Source of the DNA: Chloroflexota bacterium
GTDB lineage: Bacteria > Chloroflexota > Limnocylindria > Limnocylindrales > CSP1-4
Assembly: GCA_017882025.1 (NCBI GenBank)
Contig: JADGQG010000046.1
Coordinates: 1 to 11,534 of the forward strand
DNA: 11,534 nucleotides
Direction of reading: 5' to 3'
Shown here piece by piece: positions 1 to 6,351 of the stretch (its first letter is position 1; every line of letters begins with the position of its first letter). Both the position numbers and the translations under genes were made by a program. Below the pieces are notes generated by a model that saw nothing but the letters and a program-made list of their open reading frames with translations, was not told the origin of the DNA and did no database searches.

Positions 1-211
1 TCGCAGCGGCGGCCGTGACACGCGTGGTCGCAATGGGCCCAGTGCGCGCAGGTGCATGCCGCCGTGGGCGACGGCGCCCGGATCACGCTCGCCGGGAATG
101 TCCTGCTGCTGATCATCGTGCCCCCCGTGCCGGGTCGCGGACGATGTCCCAGCGCGGCCCGGATCGTTCGATTGTCCGTGCCCCGTCAACTACCGCGAGC
201 CCGCGGCTGGG
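1..211. other. Non-coding left edge downstream of the gene run; no gene or terminator supported
   Basis: This stretch follows the stop codon of the DinB-like gene in the direction of transcription. Open frames exist on both strands, but none has recognisable protein features, and the longest plus-strand one simply continues through the antisense of the DinB-like gene. A minus-strand ATG near 118 opens a frame to the window edge with a Cys/His-rich stretch (CTCAHWAHCDHACH) that I do not recognise. Short GC inverted repeats (for example a 5-bp stem CCGCG/CGCGG near 193-206) are too weak and lack a T-run, so I do not call a terminator. Confidence 0.4.
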
Positions 212-874
212 TCAGACGGCCTCGGCCCGGTCCTCGATCTCCCAGGCGTGGTCCAGGACGTGCCAGGCGATCCGGCGAGCCGCATAGCGGGCCGGCCAGC
301 GTCCCCCGGGGATCGGTCCGCCATCGGTCGGGCGTGCCAGGACGTCCGCGATCGCCGCGCGGGTTGCAGCCACGGCCCCGACGTCACCGGGATCGGGCTC
401 CTGGAGTCGCAGGCTGATCCGCCCCGCGTACGCGCTCTCGGCGGCCACCACGTGGGAGACAATCGCGTCCCGGTTGCGCCCGCCGCCGCGGGGTCCTTTC
501 CGAAGCTCGGCAGGCGCGAGCGCGGCGACCCGGTCGAGGATGGTCCAGGCGGCTCGGACGAGCGTGGCCAGGCGCTCCCCGTCCGCCGCATCGGTCGGGC
601 GGGCGTCCATCGCGAAGACAATGTCCGGGGCGCCGAATGCCGTCGTCGGCGTGCCGGGGATGCGCTCCACGATCTCGATGTCGCGCGGCGCGACCGGCCC
701 GAACGCGAGGCCGGCCTCGCGGGCCACGATTGCGAACCTTCCCGCGCTCGCCGCCAGGGCGGCCACCGCGACCGCCTCGTCGCGTCCGGCCCGGCTCCAG
801 CCAGGCCAGTCGAGCGCGGATGCGAAGGTCTTCTTCGAGGTGGATTCCAGGCCAGTTGCGATCCGCCCGGTCAC
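212..874 (-). CDS. DinB-like hypothetical protein (putative metal-binding four-helix domain)
   Basis: This 220-aa protein starts at GTG, 8 nt after the hisS stop codon, so it is probably cotranscribed with hisS. Residues 15-90 contain a block (FASALDWPGW at 17-26, VERIPGTPTTAFGAP at 69-83) that I recognise from a family of uncharacterised actinobacterial and Chloroflexi proteins. Residues 100-220 look like a DinB/YfiT-type helical bundle: H141 lies in RDAIVSHVVAAE, and an HxxxH pair (H205, H209) lies in AWHVLDHAWEIED. DinB-fold proteins often bind a divalent metal through three histidines arranged this way, so H141/H205/H209 are candidate ligands. DinB-superfamily members include thiol-dependent transferases, but nothing here identifies a substrate. 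No signal peptide or membrane segment is visible, so it should be cytoplasmic. The gene is well supported by codon-like composition and operon position; the function is unknown. Confidence 0.78.
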   Translation of the reverse strand: MTGRIATGLESTSKKTFASALDWPGWSRAGRDEAVAVAALAASAGRFAIVAREAGLAFGPVAPRDIEIVERIPGTPTTAFGAPDIVFAMDARPTDAADGERLATLVRAAWTILDRVAALAPAELRKGPRGGGRNRDAIVSHVVAAESAYAGRISLRLQEPDPGDVGAVAATRAAIADVLARPTDGGPIPGGRWPARYAARRIAWHVLDHAWEIEDRAEAV

Positions 875-882
875 GGCGCCCG

Positions 883-2163
883 TCAGCCCCGGACCTTGCG
901 CCGGAGGAGCGCCGGCAGGTCGGCCAGCGGCACCGCCTTCTGCGATCCGCCATCGAGGTCGCGCAGCTGGACCTCACCAGCGACGAGCTCGTCGCCCAGG
1001 ATCACCGCGAACTGGGCGCCTTCGCGGACCGCGGCCTCCAGCTGGCGGCCGAGCTTGCGAACCGCGAGATCGGCCCGGACGGGGAGGCCGGCGCCGCGCA
1101 ACTCGGTCGCGATCCGGAGCCGGCCCTGGGTGTCGCCCGGGTCGGCGCCGACGACCACCGCGACGGGGGCCGCGGCGGTCGGCCTGGTCGCGCCGGCGGA
1201 TGCGAGCGCGAGCACTACCCGGTCGAGCCCGAGCGCGAATCCGATCCCGGGCGTCGGCTTGCCGCCGAGCAGCTGGATCAAGCCGTCGTAGCGGCCGCCT
1301 CCGCCCAGCGCCTGCTGCTGGCCCTCCGCCCCGCGGCGGTAGAACTCGAATGCGGTCCGCGTGTAGTAGTCGAGCCCGCGCACGAGCCCGGGCTCCAGGT
1401 GGTACGCGACGCCCATCGCGTCGAGGTGCGCGCGAACGGCCGCGAAGTGCTCCGCGCAGGCCGGGCACAGGCGATCCGTGATCCGCGGGGCACCGGCGTT
1501 GACCTCGGCCATCGCCGGGTCCTTCGAATCAAGGAGCCGCAGCGGGTTCGTCTCCAGGCGGCGCCGCTCCAGCTCGGGGAGACGCGCCTCGTTCGCGCGG
1601 TAATGGGCCACGAGGTCGGCCAGGTAGGCGGGGCGGCAGGCGGGGTCGCCGATCGAGTTGAGGATGAGCTCCACGTCCGCCAGACCCGCATCGCGGTAGA
1701 AACGTGCAGCCAGCTCAACGACCTCCGCGTCGACCGCCGGGCCCGGGTCGCCGATCGCCTCGATGTCCCACTGCCAGAACTGGCGGTAGCGGCCAGCCTG
1801 GGGCCGGTCGTAGCGGAACATGGGCCCCGTCACGGTGACCTTCACCGGCTGAGGCCACGTCTGCATCCCGTGCTCCACATAGGCGCGGCAGATCCCGGCG
1901 GTCGCCTCCGGGCGCAGCGCCCACGCCTCGCGCTCCTCGCCGCGGCTGGGCGTGACCCGGAACAGCTCCTTCTCCACGACGTCGGTGGCGGCGCCGATCC
2001 CACGCTCGAAGACGGCCGCCTGCTCGAACAGCGGGGTCTCCATCTCGTGGTAGCCATAGCGGGCCGCCAGGTCGCGGGCGATCCGCTCCAGGCGGGCGAA
2101 AGCCGCTTGCTCGTCGGGCAGGAGGTCGCGCGTGCCCCGGGGGGCGCGGAGGGAGGGCGGCAT
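883..2163 (-). CDS. hisS: Histidyl-tRNA synthetase (HisRS, class II)
   Basis: It charges tRNA-His with histidine using ATP, in the cytoplasm. The 426-aa length is normal for bacterial HisRS. In order: the N-terminal RGTRDLLP (9-16) typical of the family; a motif 1 region around 50-70 (GIGAATDVVEKELFRV); motif 2 at 83-132 (LRPEATAGICRAY, then GPMFRYDRPQAGRYRQFWQ, with the ATP-contacting Arg in FRYDRPQ); the HisRS-specific histidine-binding stretch VRGLDYYTRTAFEFY (261-275); and motif 3 GIGFALGLDRV (306-316). Residues 332-426 are the anticodon-binding domain. The ATG at 2163 places RGTRDLLP at the usual distance from the N-terminus. There is no Shine-Dalgarno sequence; a TAGACT hexamer lies 7 nt upstream, suggesting a leaderless mRNA. 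The relA-hisS adjacency is a known bacterial gene order. Nothing appears broken. Confidence 0.97.
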   Translation of the reverse strand: MPPSLRAPRGTRDLLPDEQAAFARLERIARDLAARYGYHEMETPLFEQAAVFERGIGAATDVVEKELFRVTPSRGEEREAWALRPEATAGICRAYVEHGMQTWPQPVKVTVTGPMFRYDRPQAGRYRQFWQWDIEAIGDPGPAVDAEVVELAARFYRDAGLADVELILNSIGDPACRPAYLADLVAHYRANEARLPELERRRLETNPLRLLDSKDPAMAEVNAGAPRITDRLCPACAEHFAAVRAHLDAMGVAYHLEPGLVRGLDYYTRTAFEFYRRGAEGQQQALGGGGRYDGLIQLLGGKPTPGIGFALGLDRVVLALASAGATRPTAAAPVAVVVGADPGDTQGRLRIATELRGAGLPVRADLAVRKLGRQLEAAVREGAQFAVILGDELVAGEVQLRDLDGGSQKAVPLADLPALLRRKVRG

Positions 2164-2167
2164 GGTG

Positions 2168-2178
2168 GCAAGTCTAGC
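2168..2178 (-). promoter_or_regulatory. Putative leaderless promoter -10 element of hisS
   Basis: On the minus strand the sequence GCTAGACTTGC contains TAGACT (2176-2171), a good TANNNT -10 hexamer, ending 7 nt before the hisS ATG. That spacing puts the transcription start at or next to the A of the start codon, and no Shine-Dalgarno sequence is present. The same GCTANNCTTGC core precedes relA. No convincing -35 hexamer is seen. The assignment is by inspection and is an inference. Confidence 0.4.
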
Positions 2179-2190
2179 GGGCGACGACGG

Positions 2191-2221
2191 GGGTTCGCGG
2201 CCCGCCAGGGTTCGCGGCCCG
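2191..2221. repeat. 14-bp direct repeat, 17-bp period, upstream of hisS
   Basis: The 14-mer GGGTTCGCGGCCCG (plus-strand reading) occurs at 2191-2204 and again, identically, at 2208-2221. A 9-bp partial copy (CGCGGCCCG) follows at 2223-2231. The repeats lie in the 111-nt gap between relA and hisS, starting 14 nt upstream of the candidate hisS -10 hexamer. They could be operator half-sites or a chance or slippage duplication in GC-rich DNA; the sequence does not decide between these. Confidence 0.6.
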
Positions 2222-2274
2222 GCGCGGCCCGATGGTGGCGCGAGGGGTCGCTGATTCCGGCGCGGCCGCTGCTG

Positions 2275-4506
2275 CTATCCCAGGTCGCGCTGGACCGTGA
2301 GGACGTCCTTGACGTGCTCGATCCGGCTCATCACCCGGGCGAGCTGCGACACCGACGCAACCTGGAGCGTGGCCACGACGGTCGCCGTGTGGTCCTGGCT
2401 GACCGCCACGTTCGCCGCCACGATGTTCACCTTGCTCTCGGCGACAGCCCCGGCAATGTCGTTGAGGAGCCCGGTCCGGTCGTGGGCCTCGACCCGGATC
2501 GCGATCGGGTAGGTCTGGGCCGGCGCCGTCTCCCACTCCACGTCGATCAGGCGAGCCGCCTCGCGCTCGTTGACCACTGTCGGGCAGCGCCCGAGGTGGA
2601 CGGTGATGCCGCGTCCCCGGGTGATGAAGCCGACGATCGGGTCGCCCGGGATCGGGTGGCAGCACTTCGCGAACCGGACCAGGAGGTCACCGACGCCCTT
2701 GACGCGGACGCCGCCGGCGCGGGCAGGCGTGGGCGCAATGGCCGGCAGCGTCAGCTGCGCATCGTCGACGACGCCAAGCCGCATGACGACCTGCTGGGGC
2801 GAGACGGCCCCGTAGCCGATCGAGGCATAGAAGTCGTCGAGCGTGTCGTGCCCGTAGGGTCGGGCAGCCTCGAGGAGCCGGTCGTGGCCAACGGCCGCGA
2901 TCGTGGTCCGGGCCAGGCGCTTCAGCTCCCGCTCCAGCGACTCGCGCCCATGGCTGATGTTCTCGTCCCGGTCCTTCTTCTTGAACCACTGCCGGATCTT
3001 CTCGCGGGCGTGCGAAGTCCGGACGATCGACAGCCAGTCGCGCGACGGGCCGTGCTCGGCCTTGGTCGTCACGACCTCCACGATGTCGCCGTTCTTCAGG
3101 CGATAGTCGAGCGGGACGAGCCGGTTGTTGACCTTTGCACCGATCGTCCGGTGACCGACGTCCGTGTGGATCCGGTAGGCGAAGTCGAGCGGTGTCGCGC
3201 CCGCAGGAAGGTCCTTGATGTCGCCCTTCGGCGTGAAGACGAAGACCTGGTCCTGGAAGATGTCGAGCTTGATCCCCTCGACGAACTCGGTTGCGTCGCT
3301 GACCTCGCGCTGCCAGTCCATCAGCTGCCGCAGCCAGGCCAGCTTGGCGTCGTAGTCGCGCTCTGCCTTCGAGCCCTCCTTGTAGCGCCAGTGGGCCGCG
3401 ATCCCGACCTCGCTGACGGAGTGCATCGCGTGCGTCCGGATCTGGATTTCCAGGGGCTTGCCGTCGAGCGCGATCACCGCCGTGTGGAGGCTCTGGTAAC
3501 CGTTCGGCTTGGGAACCGCGATGTAGTCGTCGAACTGGCCGGGGATCGGCTTCCAGAGGCTGTGGACCACGCCGAGTGCCGCGTAGCAGTCACGCACCTC
3601 GTCGACCAGGAGGCGGATCGCGTAGACGTCGTAGATCTCGCCGAACGCCGCGGACTTGCGCTGCATCTTCTTCCAGATGGAGAAGAGGTGCTTCGGGCGG
3701 CCGTTGAGGTCACCCTCGATCCCATGTCGGGCGAGCTCCGGCTGGAGGACCGCGATTGCCCGTTCAATGTAGCTCTCGCGGTGCCCGCGCCGCGTGTCGA
3801 GGCTGGCCGCCAGCTCGCGGTAGCGCTCGGGATCCAGGTGCTTGAACGAAAGATCCTCGAGCTCCCACTTGATCTGCCAGATGCCCAGCCGCTCGGCGAG
3901 CGGTGCGTAGATCTCCATCGTCTGGCGCGCGATCCGCAGCTGTTTGTCGGCCGGCAGGCCGGACAGCGTCCGCATGTTGTGGAGGCGATCGGCCAGCTTG
4001 ATCAGGACGACCCGGATGTCCTGGGCCATCGCGAGGAGCATCTTCCGGATGTTCTCGGCTTGCTGCTCCTCGTGGGAGTGCGTCGAGAACTTGGAGAGCT
4101 TCGTGACACCGTCCACAAGGTGGGCGACTTCCGCGCCGAAGTGCTCCTCGATGTCGGTCAGCGACTGGTCCGTGTCCTCCGGCACGTCGTGGAGGAGCGC
4201 GGCCTGGATCGAGGCGGGGTCCAGCGCCATCTCCGCGAGGGTCCGCGCCGCCGCGATCGGGTGCGTGACGTACGCCTCACCGGTGGCACGGCGTTGGTCG
4301 CCGTGGGCGGCCACCGCGAAGTCGAAGGCGCGCTCGACCGGGCCGAGATCGGCCTGCGGGTGGTGGCTCGCGACCTCGGCGAGGAGCGCGGCGCGGAGCA
4401 CCGGCAGGGACGTCTCGGCGGCCGTGCCGCGCGACAAGCCCGCCGCGGCCCGGCGGGCCCGGGGCGTGTGCGGCGCGGTGGCGGCGGGGATCTGTTCGAC
4501 CGACAT
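2275..4506 (-). CDS. relA: RelA/SpoT-family (p)ppGpp synthetase/hydrolase (Rel)
   Basis: Long RSH protein of 743 aa that makes and probably also degrades (p)ppGpp, the stringent-response alarmone; cytoplasmic and ribosome-associated. Domains in order: HD hydrolase about 53-190, with H82 (THP), the HD pair H106-D107 followed by PEDT, and KLADRLHNM (170-178); synthetase about 240-375, with RPKHLFSIWKKM (270-281), QFDDYIA (324-330) and PNGYQSLHT (334-342); TGS about 419-481; conserved-cysteine region with KCCHPIPGD (614-622) and C641; ACT about 665-743. The hydrolase motifs are intact, so the enzyme is likely bifunctional. However, the synthetase loop reads QFDD, closer to the EXDD form of monofunctional RelA than to the RXKD form usual in bifunctional Rel/SpoT. 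The ATG at 4506 lacks a Shine-Dalgarno sequence. It sits between murE (78 nt upstream) and hisS (111 nt downstream). Confidence 0.97.
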   Translation of the reverse strand: MSVEQIPAATAPHTPRARRAAAGLSRGTAAETSLPVLRAALLAEVASHHPQADLGPVERAFDFAVAAHGDQRRATGEAYVTHPIAAARTLAEMALDPASIQAALLHDVPEDTDQSLTDIEEHFGAEVAHLVDGVTKLSKFSTHSHEEQQAENIRKMLLAMAQDIRVVLIKLADRLHNMRTLSGLPADKQLRIARQTMEIYAPLAERLGIWQIKWELEDLSFKHLDPERYRELAASLDTRRGHRESYIERAIAVLQPELARHGIEGDLNGRPKHLFSIWKKMQRKSAAFGEIYDVYAIRLLVDEVRDCYAALGVVHSLWKPIPGQFDDYIAVPKPNGYQSLHTAVIALDGKPLEIQIRTHAMHSVSEVGIAAHWRYKEGSKAERDYDAKLAWLRQLMDWQREVSDATEFVEGIKLDIFQDQVFVFTPKGDIKDLPAGATPLDFAYRIHTDVGHRTIGAKVNNRLVPLDYRLKNGDIVEVVTTKAEHGPSRDWLSIVRTSHAREKIRQWFKKKDRDENISHGRESLERELKRLARTTIAAVGHDRLLEAARPYGHDTLDDFYASIGYGAVSPQQVVMRLGVVDDAQLTLPAIAPTPARAGGVRVKGVGDLLVRFAKCCHPIPGDPIVGFITRGRGITVHLGRCPTVVNEREAARLIDVEWETAPAQTYPIAIRVEAHDRTGLLNDIAGAVAESKVNIVAANVAVSQDHTATVVATLQVASVSQLARVMSRIEHVKDVLTVQRDLG

Positions 4507-4513
4507 GAGTCGA

Positions 4514-4525
4514 GCAAGAATAGCA
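4514..4525 (-). promoter_or_regulatory. Putative extended -10 promoter of relA
   Basis: The 78-nt murE-relA spacer contains a small AT-richer patch. On the minus strand it reads TGCTATTCTTGC: TATTCT (4522-4517) is a plausible -10 hexamer preceded by TGC, the extended -10 form. The hexamer ends 10 nt before the relA ATG, so transcription would begin only a few bases before the start codon, matching the lack of a Shine-Dalgarno sequence. I find no convincing -35 hexamer. The GCTANNCTTGC core is shared with the region upstream of hisS. Confidence 0.4.
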
Positions 4526-4584
4526 GGGCAATTTCCCGGCTCGGCGAGCGCGACGTCCCCAGCGATTGCGGCATCGACCGCGTG

Positions 4585-6351
4585 TCAGCCGTACCCGGCG
4601 GCGGCCAGGCACTCCTCCGCGACGCGCCGCTCGTCCCACGGCACGTCCGTCTCCGCGTAGAGGATGCTCCGCTCGTGGCCCTTGCCCGCGAGCAGGACCA
4701 CGTCGCCGGCCCGAGCCCGCGCGATCGCGGTGGCGATGGCCGCCCTCCGATCCGGGATCAGCTGGAGGTCGTCGCCGCGCCGCAGCCCGGCTGCTTCGGC
4801 GCCCTCCGCGATCTGCTCGAGGATCGCCATCGAATCCTCGCCGCGGGGGTCTTCGTCGGTCGCGATCACGAGGCGGCAGCGCTCGCCGGCGACCCGCCCC
4901 TGGAGCGAGCGCTTCGCGACGTCCCGCTCGCCCGCCGAGCCGAAGACCGCGATCCGCCCACCGCCCGGCCCGACCAGCCGGGCCAGGTCGTCGAGGACGG
5001 TCGCGAGCGACGCCGGCGTGTGCGCGTAGTCGACGATGAGCGCGAACGGCTGGCCATGGTCGATCCGCTCCATCCGGCCGCGAGTGCCGCGGAACCCGGC
5101 GAGGCCGGCGAGCACCAGGGCGGGGTCCAGCTCCAGCAGCTCACCGAGCGCGACCACCGCGAGCGCGTTGTGGACGTTGAAGCGGCCCAGGAGCGAGAGC
5201 CGGAGCGTGCCCGAGCCGCGAGGCGTCGTGACCATCGCGACGAGTCCGTCGCCCGTCTCCGCGATGTCGGTGGCACGGACGTCGGACGTGGCCGCCGCGC
5301 CGTATGTCAGCAGGGTCGCCCCGGCATCGCGCGTGGCGGCCGCGAAGACGGCGGCGTTCGGGTCGTCGGCGTTGACGATCCCGCCGCGCGGCCACGGGCG
5401 GCCGCCGGGGAGCGTGGCCGGCTTCTGCGTCCGGACGCGGGAGCCGGCGCCGGTGGCGGAGGTGGTGGCCGCGTCGCCGATTGCGCTGCCCGCGCCGCCG
5501 GAGCCGACCCCGCCGGTGCCCAGGCGCTCGAAGAGCGAGCGCTTCGCGGCACGGTAGGCCTCGAAAGTCCCGTGGAACTCGAGGTGCTCATGGGTCAGGT
5601 TCGTCAGGATCGCCACGTCGTACGGGATCTCCCCTACCCGTTCGAGCGCGAGACCGTGCGAGGTGGACTCGACGATGGCAGCGACATCGCCCGCGGCGCG
5701 GATCGCGCGGAGCGTCCGCTGGAGCTCGGGCGCCTCCGGGGTCGTGACGTGGGCCAGCGAGGCCGCCCGCACGCCACCGATCTTCAGCTCGGCGGTGCTC
5801 ACGAGCCCGGTCCGGACGCCGGCGGCCTCCATGGCCGCCACGGCCATCCCGGCGGTCGTGGTCTTGCCGTCCGTGCCGGTGATGCCGACGACGCCGAGGG
5901 TTGCCGCGGGGTCCCCGTACCACCAGGCGGCCACGGTCGCGAGCGCGAGCTGGCTGCGGTCGACCACGAGCTGGATCGCCGGGGCGACATCGCCCGGCGG
6001 CCCCGGACGCTCGACGACGAGCACGCCGGCCCCGGCTCCGACGGCGGCGCCCACGAACGCATGCCCGTCCGCGTGCAACCCGGGAACCGCCACGAAGCAG
6101 CACCCCGGTCGCACCCGGCGCGAGTCGTACGCGATGCCCGCGATGGTTGTGCGACCGACGGCCGCGGCGGCGGCCCCGGTCGCTGGCTCGCCGCCCGGCC
6201 CGATCACGGCGCGCAGGCGACCGGCCGCCCGGAGGCGCTCGACGAGCCCGGAGAGCGGCTTCACGCCGCGCGGTTCCGCCGCCGCCAGCCGCGCGAGCAG
6301 GGCGCGCTCGGCGACCTCGTCCGGCCCGCTGCGAAGCCCGTCCGCGCTCAT
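4585..6351 (-). CDS. murE: MurE-type UDP-MurNAc-tripeptide synthetase
   Basis: Cytoplasmic ATP-dependent Mur ligase that adds the third residue (a diamino acid) to UDP-MurNAc-L-Ala-D-Glu. At 588 aa it is longer than the usual roughly 480-500. Visible elements: N-terminal substrate domain with AYDSRRVRPGCCFVA (74-88); P-loop GTDGKTTT (159-166); VTTPEAPE (202-209); ESTSHGLALERV (228-239); NLTHEHLEFHG (251-261); YRAAK with K270 as the carbamoylated-lysine equivalent; NADDP (327-331); GRFNVHNALA (389-398); DYAHTP (441-446); R476; and AGKGHE (555-560). The diamino-acid selection motif, DNPR in meso-DAP enzymes, reads EDPR here (500-503). A Gly/Ala/Ser/Thr-rich insert spans about 277-323. The ATG at 6351 overlaps the preceding stop by 4 nt; an in-frame ATG at 6474 would give a low-complexity Arg/Gly-rich extension inside the upstream gene and is rejected. 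A MurE-like paralogue is possible. Confidence 0.92.
   Translation of the reverse strand: MSADGLRSGPDEVAERALLARLAAAEPRGVKPLSGLVERLRAAGRLRAVIGPGGEPATGAAAAAVGRTTIAGIAYDSRRVRPGCCFVAVPGLHADGHAFVGAAVGAGAGVLVVERPGPPGDVAPAIQLVVDRSQLALATVAAWWYGDPAATLGVVGITGTDGKTTTAGMAVAAMEAAGVRTGLVSTAELKIGGVRAASLAHVTTPEAPELQRTLRAIRAAGDVAAIVESTSHGLALERVGEIPYDVAILTNLTHEHLEFHGTFEAYRAAKRSLFERLGTGGVGSGGAGSAIGDAATTSATGAGSRVRTQKPATLPGGRPWPRGGIVNADDPNAAVFAAATRDAGATLLTYGAAATSDVRATDIAETGDGLVAMVTTPRGSGTLRLSLLGRFNVHNALAVVALGELLELDPALVLAGLAGFRGTRGRMERIDHGQPFALIVDYAHTPASLATVLDDLARLVGPGGGRIAVFGSAGERDVAKRSLQGRVAGERCRLVIATDEDPRGEDSMAILEQIAEGAEAAGLRRGDDLQLIPDRRAAIATAIARARAGDVVLLAGKGHERSILYAETDVPWDERRVAEECLAAAGYG

Noticed and set aside
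155..185. A GTTCGATT sequence resembling a tRNA T-loop
   Set aside because: The flanking bases do not form a 5-bp T-stem, and no acceptor or anticodon arm can be built around it on either strand.
52..417. A plus-strand frame at the left edge with a hydrophobic patch (NVLLLIIVPP)
   Set aside because: It runs into the antisense of the well-supported DinB-like gene, has no ribosome-binding site or family similarity, and turns Arg/Pro-rich like the other shadow frames.
2164..2274. A T-box leader upstream of the aminoacyl-tRNA synthetase gene hisS
   Set aside because: The spacer is only 111 nt, has no T-box consensus (AGGGUGGNACCGCG) and no terminator/antiterminator pair. The apparent transcription start is at the ATG.
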